Origin: DSWT01 sp035420085
Lineage (GTDB): Bacteria; Chloroflexota; Anaerolineae; B4-G1; SLSP01
Assembly: GCA_035420085.1 (NCBI GenBank)
Contig: DAOLUH010000005.1
Coordinates: 1-64,000, forward strand
Direction: 5' to 3'
DNA length: 64,000 nt
The notes under the pieces are model-generated. The model was not told where the DNA came from. It saw only the letters and a program-made list of their open reading frames with translations, and ran no database searches. A program made the translations under genes and the position numbers. Every line of letters begins with the position of its first letter. Positions within the stretch are counted from its first letter, which is position 1. This document shows, one piece after another, positions 32,473-40,831 of the stretch.

Positions 32473-35088
32473 TTATCGCCTTCGTCGCCCCATGAGCAGG
32501 ATGGCGAGGGTGACGAGGAAGCCTGCGCCTAGTATCCCACCGATAGCGTAAATGGGCAAGGTGACAGGCCCCATGGCGACGGTTTGCTGTCCGGCCGGCG
32601 GCGGCTCGACGTTGACCGTGGGGCGCGGCGTGGCTGTAGGCAGCGGCGTGGCCGTCGGCAGCGGCGTGGCCGTGGGCATGGGCGTGAAGGCCGGCGTGGG
32701 CAGCGTGGCGACGGCGGCAATCTCGCGTTGAGTGGCGAAGATGTCCGTCTGGAGCGCGCCCTGCGCGTTGAGCAGATCGCCGCGAAAGACCACGCTCAAC
32801 TGCCCCAGCAACGGCTGCAAGGCCACCGCTACCCCAGGCTCGGCAACGAACCCCGAGGGCATACGCAGCAGTTCCACGTCCGTCCAGCGCTCGTTGCGCC
32901 AGACGGTGTACAACAGCGCCGGCTGCTGCGCGTCGTCGTAGCCGAGCGCGGCCAGATGCACGGCCCCCAGGCCATCCACGGCGACGCGCACCGGCCCGTC
33001 AATGCCCTCGATGCTGCGCAGCCGCGCGCGCATGGACCAGTCCACACCGTTATTTTCCGACCAGCGATGGTACCATCCCCGCGCGCCGGTCACTTCTTGC
33101 CACACGAGATGCACCGCGCCGGTGTACGTCGTCGCTAACTGCGGCCAATCGGCAGCGCCAGTGGCAATGGAGACCGGCTCAGACCACGTCTTCCCCTCAT
33201 CTCCGGAGCGGATGTAAAGAATTTCTTCCGGCAGACCGGCGCCGGGCAGCGTCGCGCGCACCCAGGCGACGTGCAGCGTGCGCTGCGCGTCCACGGCGAG
33301 CGTGGGATGGCCTACCTGCGCCCAGCCGCGCGCCGCCGCGTCAACGATGAGCTGTGGCGGCGACCACGTCTCGCCGGCGTCGTCGGAGCGGGTGTAGTAG
33401 AGGCCGCGCCCCTCGTTCAGCGGCACCGCGTAGACCACGTGCAGCGCCCCACCCAAGTCGGTCACGATGCGTGGCGCAGCGCCGGTCGCGCCGCCGTTGG
33501 AGAGCGGAAGGGCCGTGCTCCATCCACCGGAGACGTAGGCATCGCGGACGTAGGCGCGGCTGTAGAAAATGCCGCCATTCGCGCCGCCGCTCCAAACCGC
33601 GTGCAGCCGGTCCCCCACGGCGACGATGTCCGGCTGGCGCGCGATGTTCGCCGAGGTGAGCACGCGCGCGGGCCGCGTCCAGCGGGCGGCGTCGGCAGCG
33701 CCCTCGTTGCGGGCGTAGTAGAGGGCTGCGCCGGGCGTTTCGCGCTCTTCGGCCCACAACACGTGGACGCGCCCTTCGCTATCCACGGTCATGGCCGGCA
33801 GCGCGGGCGTCGCTTCGCCTTGGGAGATGTTGACCGGGGCCGCCCACGGTTCCGGCGCGGCAAAAGCCCACGTCAGTGCGCTCGCCTGCGCCTGTTGGAA
33901 CCAGACCTCGCCATCCTGCCCAAAACCGCTCACGCCAAGCGTATCGCCGACCAAAATGGCGCGCAGTTTGTCCAACGTGACGCGCCGCTGCACCGTCGGG
34001 TCTTCGAAGCTGAAGCTCAATGTCTTCGGCTCCGACCAGCGCGCGCCATCCCAGGCCGCCAGCACCAGTTGGCTGCTGCCGCTGCCGCCCACCAGGAACA
34101 CCTGGCCTTCAGTGGTGCGCAGCGTGTCTATATGTTGCGGGCAGGTGCGCAGCCCTTCGAGGATGCGCTCGCGCTCAGTCCACGTCGCGCCGCCATCCAG
34201 CGACACTTGCTGGTAGAGGGCGCATGTGGCGCGGCTGTCTTCCCACACCAACAGCGTTTGCGCGTCTGGCCCATCCAGGAAGCGGGGATGGCGGGCCGTG
34301 CTCTCCCCGTCTGCGCCGATGATACGCGGTTCAGTCCACGTCTTGCCCTTGTCCGAGGATGTGGTATAGAGTGCCTTGTTCAGCCGGGGATCGTCCCAGG
34401 CGAAGTAGATCACGCCCTGGTCGTCCATCATGAGGTGCATGTGGACGTCCTCCGCCGCAACGCCGCGGAAATAGCGTGTGGGGTATAAAAGCGTCGCTGT
34501 GCTGCTCCCGCTGAGGTAGTTAAAATAGATGCCGGCGGGCAATTGCGCGCTCTGCTCGTTGCGCACATAGGCGTACATCAATCCATCGTTCGGATCGCGG
34601 GCGACGGTGAACGCCAATACCTCGCGCGCCTGCACCCTGGGTGTGGACCAGTTCGTCGCCCCTACCCGCAGTTGGCTGCTCAACAGGCGGCGGATGCCCG
34701 GTCTGAAGGGATCGGCTTGATCTGTCCAGAAGGCGTAAACTATCCCCACGTTGTCGCTGACGATGAGGGGCTTTTGGTCCCACACGATCCAGATCGCGTC
34801 CCCGTCCTCGGTGAAGGTGATAATCGGCGCGATGACGGGGTCGGACCACGCCGTTCCGTTGAAGATGGACGTCGTCAGCCCGTCGAAGTTGTCCCACCAG
34901 ATGGCTTGCAGGATGCCGCGTGGCCCATCCACGACCACCGGATCAGAGGCCGCGCCGGATTTTGAGAGATTGACCGGCTCGCCCCACTCGTCGCCGGCCC
35001 CCTGCGCCCGCGCCGTCCATACCGGCCCGCCAAGCGCCAGCCCCATCAAAATCGCCACAATAATGAAGTTCCGTATAAATCTATGCAC
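32473..35088 (-). CDS. Large BNR/sialidase-like surface protein with C-terminal membrane anchor
   Basis: An 871-residue exported protein. From the GTG at 35088 (GAGGA upstream) it has a signal peptide (RNFIIVAILMGLALGGPVWTARA), two propeller-like regions with many S-x-D-x-G-x-T-W BNR motifs (TTSSDKGKTWTEP, VSLDGGATWTE, TRSDDAGETWSPP, IRSGDEGKTWSEP), a short PTPTATPLPTATP linker, and a final membrane segment followed by GRRRR. It is thus a wall- or membrane-attached propeller. No catalytic residues of sialidases were recognised. It is a paralogue of 10719-12269, and both lie inside the glycosyltransferase cluster. Confidence 0.78.
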   Translation of the reverse strand: MHRFIRNFIIVAILMGLALGGPVWTARAQGAGDEWGEPVNLSKSGAASDPVVVDGPRGILQAIWWDNFDGLTTSIFNGTAWSDPVIAPIITFTEDGDAIWIVWDQKPLIVSDNVGIVYAFWTDQADPFRPGIRRLLSSQLRVGATNWSTPRVQAREVLAFTVARDPNDGLMYAYVRNEQSAQLPAGIYFNYLSGSSTATLLYPTRYFRGVAAEDVHMHLMMDDQGVIYFAWDDPRLNKALYTTSSDKGKTWTEPRIIGADGESTARHPRFLDGPDAQTLLVWEDSRATCALYQQVSLDGGATWTERERILEGLRTCPQHIDTLRTTEGQVFLVGGSGSSQLVLAAWDGARWSEPKTLSFSFEDPTVQRRVTLDKLRAILVGDTLGVSGFGQDGEVWFQQAQASALTWAFAAPEPWAAPVNISQGEATPALPAMTVDSEGRVHVLWAEERETPGAALYYARNEGAADAARWTRPARVLTSANIARQPDIVAVGDRLHAVWSGGANGGIFYSRAYVRDAYVSGGWSTALPLSNGGATGAAPRIVTDLGGALHVVYAVPLNEGRGLYYTRSDDAGETWSPPQLIVDAAARGWAQVGHPTLAVDAQRTLHVAWVRATLPGAGLPEEILYIRSGDEGKTWSEPVSIATGAADWPQLATTYTGAVHLVWQEVTGARGWYHRWSENNGVDWSMRARLRSIEGIDGPVRVAVDGLGAVHLAALGYDDAQQPALLYTVWRNERWTDVELLRMPSGFVAEPGVAVALQPLLGQLSVVFRGDLLNAQGALQTDIFATQREIAAVATLPTPAFTPMPTATPLPTATPLPTATPRPTVNVEPPPAGQQTVAMGPVTLPIYAIGGILGAGFLVTLAILLMGRRRR

Positions 35089-35113
35089 CGTTTTTCCTCT
35101 AAAAAATCTAGGG

Positions 35114-35156
35114 GTGGGGGTTTGGGGGCGGGCTATACCCGCCCCCAAACCCCCAC
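35114..35156. other. Perfect 19-bp G/C-rich stem-loop
   Basis: GTGGGGGTTTGGGGGCGGG (35114-35132) pairs exactly with 35138-35156 around the loop CTATA. It lies in the leader of the BNR gene, 26 bases before its GTG start. It could terminate transcription from the upstream ligase gene, protect mRNA ends, or be a dispersed G-rich repeat. No clear U-run is present. Confidence 0.8.
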
Positions 35157-35221
35157 TTCTTCTCCTGCTCATCTATGCGAAAATTTGCATAATTCACAGT
35201 TAAAAATCCGTTAAAATCCGT

Positions 35222-37015
35222 TCAATCCGTTGACAAAAGCCGCGCCACATGCTTCGCATACGACGCCCGCCGCCAGTCGCTCTGCTGTTGGTAACGATAG
35301 AACGCTTGCCCTTCCAGGCGTCCATCCGCCCAGGTGAGGCCCCACGCTACGGATGCAGCTTGCGCCACCTTGCCGTTGGCGGTCAGCGCGTCGCTGAACA
35401 GCAGCCGCGTGACCCGGTCGCGGTGTCCGGCGTCCCAGGCGGCCTGGGCGTGCAGCAGCGCCGCGTCGTAGTCGCCGCGCGCGAGCGCCATCTGCGCCAG
35501 GCGCGTCCGCGCTGTCGGCTGCCCCGTATCGAAGGTCAGCGCCAGGTTGAAGTAGGCTTCAGCGACGGAAAAGTCGCCCCGCTGCCGGATTTGATCCAAC
35601 GTCGGGTTGTCGAACTGCTGGTAATTGTACCACGGAAGTTCGGCGCGTGTCTGCGCTAATGCACCTAGATTGGCGTACCACGCGGGGACGAGCGCCTGCC
35701 GCAGTGCGAACAGCGCCACGGCCAGTCCCACGGCGAGCGCCGCCGCGCCGATCCGCTCAATCCGCCGCTGCCACACTGGCACATCGGATGCGTCCCGCTG
35801 CGCTGCCACAATAACACCCACCGGCATCCACAAGAACGCGCTCCACCGGCTGCTGTACAGCGCGTCATCCCCCAGGCCGTGGACGATGATCACGATGAGC
35901 GCCAGCAGCCCGGCGCCAAGCAGCGGCAAACGTTTTTCGGCGCGCGCCAGCGCCCATAGTCCCTGCCACAATGCGCTAATCCACACGGCGATCATCGCCA
36001 GCGTGCCCACCACCCCCTGTTCCACGGCGACGTCGAGCAGCAGCGCATGGCTGAAGGGCAGCGTGGGCACGTGGATCAACTGCGCGTAGGTGGAATCCAC
36101 GAGCGCGAAATGCCCCAAGCCGCTGCCGGTGAAGGGGTAATCGCGCACGAGCAGCAGTCCGCGCAGGAAAATCCACAGCCGGTTGGCGATGTCCGGGTGG
36201 TGGATCACAGTCGCCCACAGACCAGAGCGGACGACCAGCCAGCCGCCCAACAGCACGCCCACGGTCAGGCCGCCGGTGAAGACGCCGATGCGCAGCCACG
36301 CCCGCCCACAGCGCCGCGCACCTTGCCAGAGCGTCGCCAGACCCAGCGCCGCGCCAAGCGCGATCCACGCGCCGCGCGAGCCGGTGAGGGGCAGCGCGGC
36401 GAGCATCACCAGGCCAGTCGCTATCCCCCAATACTGTAGCCGCGATTTCCACATCGCGCTCCCATCACCGCGCGGCGTGAGGAGCATCCCCACGTCGAGC
36501 ACGAGCAGCGGCGCGATGACGCCCGCGATCACGTTGTCGTTCGGGATCAGCCAGCCGGCAACCCTTGCTAATGCCGGCGGCGCGATGCCAAAGTGCGTCA
36601 TGCTAAAGAGCAATGCGACTGCTGCGCCGATGCCGGTCAACAACGCCACGGCCCAACGGCGCGCTGTTTCCATCGTCAATGCTGCCAGCGCCGCGTACAG
36701 CGGCGCCGCCAGCAGCAATCCCCACAATTTGGCCCAGCCCATCGGATAGGCGGGAAAGATCGCGTGGACGCCGGAGCGGTCGTACCCGGCCCACAGCCCC
36801 ACACCCGCGCTGAGCAAAAAGAGCAGTAACGCCGCATCCAGCGCCGTCCATCGGGGCGTCTTGCGTTTGATGAGCCATTGTCCCATCCACGGCGCAGCCG
36901 CGACGATCACCGCCGCCCATCCCCACGCCGGCCAGGCCACCCACATCCCCCACGCGATAAGCACGACGCTCAATCGCGCGACAGAAAGCCAGGGACGCCC
37001 CAAGATGCACCTCAT
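35222..37015 (-). CDS. O-antigen ligase/polymerase family protein with C-terminal TPR-like region
   Basis: A 597-residue protein with about ten membrane segments. LPLTGSRGAWIALGAALG and FTGSGLGHFALVDSTYAQLIHVPTLPFSHALLLDVAVEQGVVGTLAMIAVW are the conserved periplasmic loops of the Wzy_C family. The last 150 residues are soluble with tetratricopeptide-like repeats (AEAYFNLALTFDTGQPTARTRLAQMALARGDYDAALLHAQAAWDAGH). It probably joins or polymerises polysaccharide outside the membrane. It differs from the protein at 1-1479, so the locus has two such enzymes. Confidence 0.85.
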   Translation of the reverse strand: MRCILGRPWLSVARLSVVLIAWGMWVAWPAWGWAAVIVAAAPWMGQWLIKRKTPRWTALDAALLLFLLSAGVGLWAGYDRSGVHAIFPAYPMGWAKLWGLLLAAPLYAALAALTMETARRWAVALLTGIGAAVALLFSMTHFGIAPPALARVAGWLIPNDNVIAGVIAPLLVLDVGMLLTPRGDGSAMWKSRLQYWGIATGLVMLAALPLTGSRGAWIALGAALGLATLWQGARRCGRAWLRIGVFTGGLTVGVLLGGWLVVRSGLWATVIHHPDIANRLWIFLRGLLLVRDYPFTGSGLGHFALVDSTYAQLIHVPTLPFSHALLLDVAVEQGVVGTLAMIAVWISALWQGLWALARAEKRLPLLGAGLLALIVIIVHGLGDDALYSSRWSAFLWMPVGVIVAAQRDASDVPVWQRRIERIGAAALAVGLAVALFALRQALVPAWYANLGALAQTRAELPWYNYQQFDNPTLDQIRQRGDFSVAEAYFNLALTFDTGQPTARTRLAQMALARGDYDAALLHAQAAWDAGHRDRVTRLLFSDALTANGKVAQAASVAWGLTWADGRLEGQAFYRYQQQSDWRRASYAKHVARLLSTD

Positions 37016-37035
37016 CTCTCATTACGCTTTATGTT

Positions 37036-38604
37036 TTACGCTTTACTCATCCCCCATCCCAAACTCTCCAGCCCAATCTCCAGCGCCGCCCGCCACAGCG
37101 AAGGGCTGGTCACCAGCATCTTCATGTACGTCCACAGCGGGCCGGGACGCAGCGCCCACTCGCGGAAAGCGCGTTTGGCCCAGCGTTCCAGGTCTTCGGC
37201 TTTGAGGTTGGGATAATCGAGCACGGTGGAACGGTCCATGTCCACTTCCTCCCAGCGCGTGCCGGGGCGGAACCAGCCGTTTTCCACTACCTCGAAGAAG
37301 AAGGGCGTGCCGGGATGCGGCGCGGCGATGTGGAAGAGCGCGATGTCGAGCGGCAGTTTTTTGGCGAAGGCGATGGTTTTGCGGATGCTCTCTTCGGTCT
37401 CGCCGGGCAGGCCGATGATGAAGTAGCCCCAGTTCATAATGCCGGCATCTTTGGACCAGCGCAGCGCGCGCTCCACGTCGGCGGGGGTGATGCCCTTGTT
37501 CATCCGCGCGAGCATGGCGGGATCGGCGGACTCGATGCCCCAGGAGATCATCCAGCAGCCAGAGCGCGCCATCGTCTGTAAGAGTTCAGGGTCCACGAAA
37601 TCCACGCGGCTGTTGCATGTCCAGCGGATGTTCAGCCCTCGATCAATTAAGCCCTGGCTGATGCCCATGGCGTGGTCGCGGTTGATCGTGAAGAGATCGG
37701 CGTACATGTGGATTTTGCGGACGCCCAGGCCCACCAATTGTTCGATCTCCGCCAGGACGTTCTCCGGCGAGCGAAAGCGCACGGAATGACCGTAGGAGAC
37801 GTGCTTGATGCAGAAGCGGCACTGCGCCGGACAGCCCCGGCTGGAGACGACGAATGTGTACGGCCCGCCGACCAGCGGCGCGCGGTAATGCTGGAACGGC
37901 AGTAGATCGTGGCGCGGCAGCGGCAAGTCATCCAGATTCTCGATGAAGGGGCGCGGCGGGTTGATGACGATGTCGCTGCCATCGCGCCAGACAAGCCCGT
38001 GGATCGAGTGAAGAGTTAAGAGTGAAGAGTGAAGATTATGCGCTTCTAACGCACCTACGATTTCTACGAGTGTCAGCTCTGGCTCGCCGTGGAGGATGTA
38101 GTCCAGCGCGGGATAGGCGCGCATCGTTTCGCGCGGAATCGGCGTGACGTGGGTGCCGAAGGCCAGCGTCGTCGCGCCGAGCGATTTGGCGAGGAACACG
38201 CCGAACATGTCGTTTTGCAGCGTCGGCGCTGTCACCTGAGTCACGTAGTAGCGCGGGCGCTTTTCTAACAGCAGCGCCTCGAACGCTTTCCACGTCATCC
38301 GCAGCGGGATCGCGTCAATCACCTCGACGCGCAGGTTGGGGAACAGCGCCGCCATCTGCGCCAAATCCACCTGGGGCCAGATTTGCCCCTCGCGGGAGCG
38401 GCGGCCTACGCGGTGCTGGCTGCGAATCCAGATGCCGCGATCCGGCGCGGGCGGGTTGACGAAGAGGATGTCCACGGCGGTGGCGGGGCGCGCCTCCATC
38501 TGCGCGCGGACGGCGTCATCGGCGTTGGGGAAGCGCGGCGATGGCAAGACCGGGCGGATCAACGCCCCACGATTCACAGGTACGTCCTTCATTCGGTTAT
38601 CCAT
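37036..38604 (-). CDS. B12-binding radical SAM protein
   Basis: A 522-residue protein. An N-terminal cobalamin-binding-like domain (VDILFVNPPAPDRGIWIRSQ..., PNLRVEVIDAIPLRM) is followed by a radical SAM domain with SSRGCPAQCRFC, the C-x3-C-x2-C cluster motif, and VGLGVRKIHMYADLFTINRDHAM. Such enzymes often methylate unactivated carbons or form rings in lipids and cofactors; the target here is unknown. Between the domains, EAHNLHSSLLTLHSIHG is coded by a dispersed simple repeat (about 38004-38043) inserted in frame. The gene start abuts the GT2 stop. Confidence 0.85.
   Translation of the reverse strand: MDNRMKDVPVNRGALIRPVLPSPRFPNADDAVRAQMEARPATAVDILFVNPPAPDRGIWIRSQHRVGRRSREGQIWPQVDLAQMAALFPNLRVEVIDAIPLRMTWKAFEALLLEKRPRYYVTQVTAPTLQNDMFGVFLAKSLGATTLAFGTHVTPIPRETMRAYPALDYILHGEPELTLVEIVGALEAHNLHSSLLTLHSIHGLVWRDGSDIVINPPRPFIENLDDLPLPRHDLLPFQHYRAPLVGGPYTFVVSSRGCPAQCRFCIKHVSYGHSVRFRSPENVLAEIEQLVGLGVRKIHMYADLFTINRDHAMGISQGLIDRGLNIRWTCNSRVDFVDPELLQTMARSGCWMISWGIESADPAMLARMNKGITPADVERALRWSKDAGIMNWGYFIIGLPGETEESIRKTIAFAKKLPLDIALFHIAAPHPGTPFFFEVVENGWFRPGTRWEEVDMDRSTVLDYPNLKAEDLERWAKRAFREWALRPGPLWTYMKMLVTSPSLWRAALEIGLESLGWGMSKA
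38004..38043. repeat. In-frame GAAGAGTGAAGAG micro-repeat in the radical SAM gene
   Basis: GTGAAGAGTTAAGAGTGAAGAG-like units, on the reverse strand coding for HNLHSSLLTLHS. The segment is low complexity and sits in the linker between the two domains, where extra residues can be tolerated. It looks like a repeat that entered a gene without disrupting it. Confidence 0.6.
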
Positions 38605-39837
38605 TTAACACACGTAATGGCGTTCCAAATCCGCCTCGATCAGACCCTCGCGCTGGCTCAGTTCTTCCAACACGCGCATAATGATCCAGAAGACCAGCAA
38701 CTGCACGCCCATCAGCGCGAGCATGGCGCCGGCGGCCATGTAGAACCAGAGTCGCTCGATGGCCCAGCCATTCACCCCCAGCGCCAGGCTGACCACTCCC
38801 AGGCCCAGGCCGCCCAGCAGCGCCCCCAATCCCATCCACCAGAAGTGCCGGTCCAGCGGCGGATCGAAGATGGGGCGGCCAAACAGTCCTTTTTGGACGA
38901 TCCCCCGGTTGAACAGCGCCACCAGATAGTTGAACGTCGCGCCAAGCGCGAAAAGGTTGAAGCCGACAATGCCCGCCAACATCGCGGCAAACATCGCCGC
39001 CACGCCCCACGGGCCGAGCGTAGTGACGCCGGAAAGACGCAGCCCCACCAATCCCAACGCCAGCAGCGTGCCCAGGCAGAACAACGCGAATCCCAGGCCG
39101 CCCAGGGGCCGGGCCGGATTGTAATACAGCGCCGTCCAGACAATCGTTTGCAAAAACCGCATCCCATCGCGCACCACGTTGAGCTTGGAACGGCCCAGGC
39201 GCTCTTCGTAGGGCATCGCAATCTCGACGAATTTGAGGCCCTCGTGAACCGCGCGGGTGCTCATCACCGGGGTGAAGTTGAGGCCATCGGGCAGTGGATA
39301 GAGTTTGGTCAAAATCGCGCGACGGAAAACGCGCATTCCGCTGGCGGGATCGAGCACCGGACGCCCACTCAGCGCCGTGACCAGCCTTGACCAGACGAAA
39401 TTGCCGACTTTACGCACGAGGGGCATCCCGCTGGCCGCGCCGGAGCGCCGCGAACCCACGACGAGATCGGCGCCGTTGAGAATCGCCCGGCAGAGATCGG
39501 GGAAAGATTCCGGGGGATAGGTGCCATCGGCGTCGAGAAAGCTCAACAGATCACCTTCAGCGGCGCAGAATCCGCTTTTGAGCGCCGCGCCATAGCCACG
39601 GTTGGGGTGATGCTGCAGGAGCCGCACCTCCGGGTATTGGCGCACGATCTCGGCTGTACGGTCCGCGGAGCCGTCATCCACCACGATCAATTCCAGCCCC
39701 AGGCCAATTTCTGCCAGCGCCGGACGCACGGCGAGCACGCGCTCAATGATCTCAGCGATGCCGTCTTCCTCATTGTACGCGGGGATGACGACGGAGAGCA
39801 TAGAAGCGGCGTTTTCAACTATGGGACATTCGGTCAT
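38605..39837 (-). CDS. GT2 glycosyltransferase, polyprenyl-phosphate sugar synthase-like (DPM1/GtrB type)
   Basis: A 410-residue protein. LSVVIPAYNEEDGIAEIIERVL, LIVVDDGSADRTAEI and FLDADGTYPPESFPDLC are the GT-A motifs, and MPYEERLGRSKLNVVRDGMRFLQTI is the basic segment typical of enzymes that charge polyprenyl phosphate with a sugar. Four membrane segments follow. It could supply donors to the GT39-like enzymes of this locus. A GAGGAAG site precedes the start at 39837. Confidence 0.87.
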   Translation of the reverse strand: MTECPIVENAASMLSVVIPAYNEEDGIAEIIERVLAVRPALAEIGLGLELIVVDDGSADRTAEIVRQYPEVRLLQHHPNRGYGAALKSGFCAAEGDLLSFLDADGTYPPESFPDLCRAILNGADLVVGSRRSGAASGMPLVRKVGNFVWSRLVTALSGRPVLDPASGMRVFRRAILTKLYPLPDGLNFTPVMSTRAVHEGLKFVEIAMPYEERLGRSKLNVVRDGMRFLQTIVWTALYYNPARPLGGLGFALFCLGTLLALGLVGLRLSGVTTLGPWGVAAMFAAMLAGIVGFNLFALGATFNYLVALFNRGIVQKGLFGRPIFDPPLDRHFWWMGLGALLGGLGLGVVSLALGVNGWAIERLWFYMAAGAMLALMGVQLLVFWIIMRVLEELSQREGLIEADLERHYVC

Positions 39838-39887
39838 GGGCTTCCTCTTTGGTTAACGGATTGAACGGATGAAACGGATTTTTCCCC

Positions 39888-39921
39888 AGACCTGACAGGT
39901 TTTCCGAAACCTGTCAGGTCT
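39888..39921. repeat. Stem-loop with 15-bp arms (AGACCTGACAGGTTT type)
   Basis: Positions 39888-39902 and 39907-39921 are perfect complements with a 4-base loop. The hairpin overlaps the last codon of the acyltransferase gene. It may limit transcription into the GT2 gene; no U-run follows, so it is more likely a dispersed palindrome. Confidence 0.75.
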
Positions 39922-40654
39922 AAAAGTACACTTCGCCACGCGCCTTCGCGGTCGCGCCATCAATCTCGCGGAGCACGCGCGCCGGGACGCCGCCAACGAC
40001 GGTGTGCGGCGGCACATCTCGCGTGACGACCGCGCCCGCCGCCACCACCGCGCCCTGGCCCACGCGCACCCCGTCGGCGACAATCGCGCCCGCGCCGATC
40101 CAGACGTCATCTTCGATGACGATGCCCTGCGCGGTGATGCCCTGTTCCACGAAAGGCCGCGCCGGGTCATCGAAGACGTGGTTCACGGCGACGATCTGCA
40201 CCAGCGGCGACGTGTAGACGCGGTCGCCAATCGTCACACCGCCCTGCCCGCGAATCACGTTGTACTCGCCGATCAAGCTATCCCGCCCGATGACGATCCC
40301 CGCGTGGGGCAGGTCGCGGAAGTTGTAGACGTGCAGCACCGCGCCGTGCATCACCAGCGTGTTCGCGCCGATGGTTACGCCGTTGGGGCAGGCGTGGATA
40401 TAGACGCCCTCGTCGAGATACGCGCCGCTCCCTAACCGGATATGGTTAGCGAAGCGCAGGCGCACGCCCCGCTCGATGGCGGCGATGCCGTCCATACGCA
40501 GCATCAACCGGTACAAAAGTCCACGCAGCCCGACGCCAAGAATGGTTGGAATCCAACCCGCCAATGTTTGCAGCGTTTGTTCCAGCGCGTAACGCCCCAG
40601 GGAGTCGGCCTGGCGGTGAAGGTATAGGTTAAGCATTGTGACAGTGTGATTCAT
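39920..40654 (-). CDS. Left-handed beta-helix acyltransferase (WcaF-like)
   Basis: A 244-residue hexapeptide-repeat protein: IRLGSGAYLDEGVYIHACPNGVTIGANTLVMHGAVLHVYNF, GRDSLIGEYNVIRGQGGVTIGDRVYTSPLVQIVAVNHVFDD and VWIGAGAIVADGVRVGQGAVVAAGAVVTRDVPPHTVVGGVPARVLREI. NHVFDDP with its histidine fits the acetyl-CoA acyltransferase active site. It is the first minus-strand gene of the locus, divergent from the C25 protease gene, so it may start the polysaccharide transcript. Confidence 0.87.
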   Translation of the reverse strand: MNHTVTMLNLYLHRQADSLGRYALEQTLQTLAGWIPTILGVGLRGLLYRLMLRMDGIAAIERGVRLRFANHIRLGSGAYLDEGVYIHACPNGVTIGANTLVMHGAVLHVYNFRDLPHAGIVIGRDSLIGEYNVIRGQGGVTIGDRVYTSPLVQIVAVNHVFDDPARPFVEQGITAQGIVIEDDVWIGAGAIVADGVRVGQGAVVAAGAVVTRDVPPHTVVGGVPARVLREIDGATAKARGEVYF

Positions 40655-40730
40655 CTGTGTTTTCCAACCAGAGAATTATACTCATACTCATCAGGTTTGC
40701 AATTTTAACCTGATTGTCACGTCATTGACC

Positions 40731-40758
40731 TTGATTTTGGACGTTTTTCGGTTATAAT
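40731..40758 (+). promoter_or_regulatory. Putative sigma-70-type promoter of the C25 protease operon
   Basis: TTGATT (40731-40736), a 16-base spacer and TATAAT (40753-40758) lie in an AT-rich intergenic region 74 bases before the protease start. An imperfect inverted AT-rich repeat (ATAGATAGTTTTCTATAAAAT) follows and could be an operator. Confidence 0.55.
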
Positions 40759-40831
40759 ATAGATAGTTTTCTATAAAATAGATTGAACCTTAATGGGATG
40801 CGCAGTTCAGATATTAGGGTGGGGTGAAATA

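Noticed and set aside
38383..39390. Plus-strand 335-codon frame
   Set aside because: Opposite the GT2 and radical SAM genes, very rich in Gln/His/Arg, no motif.
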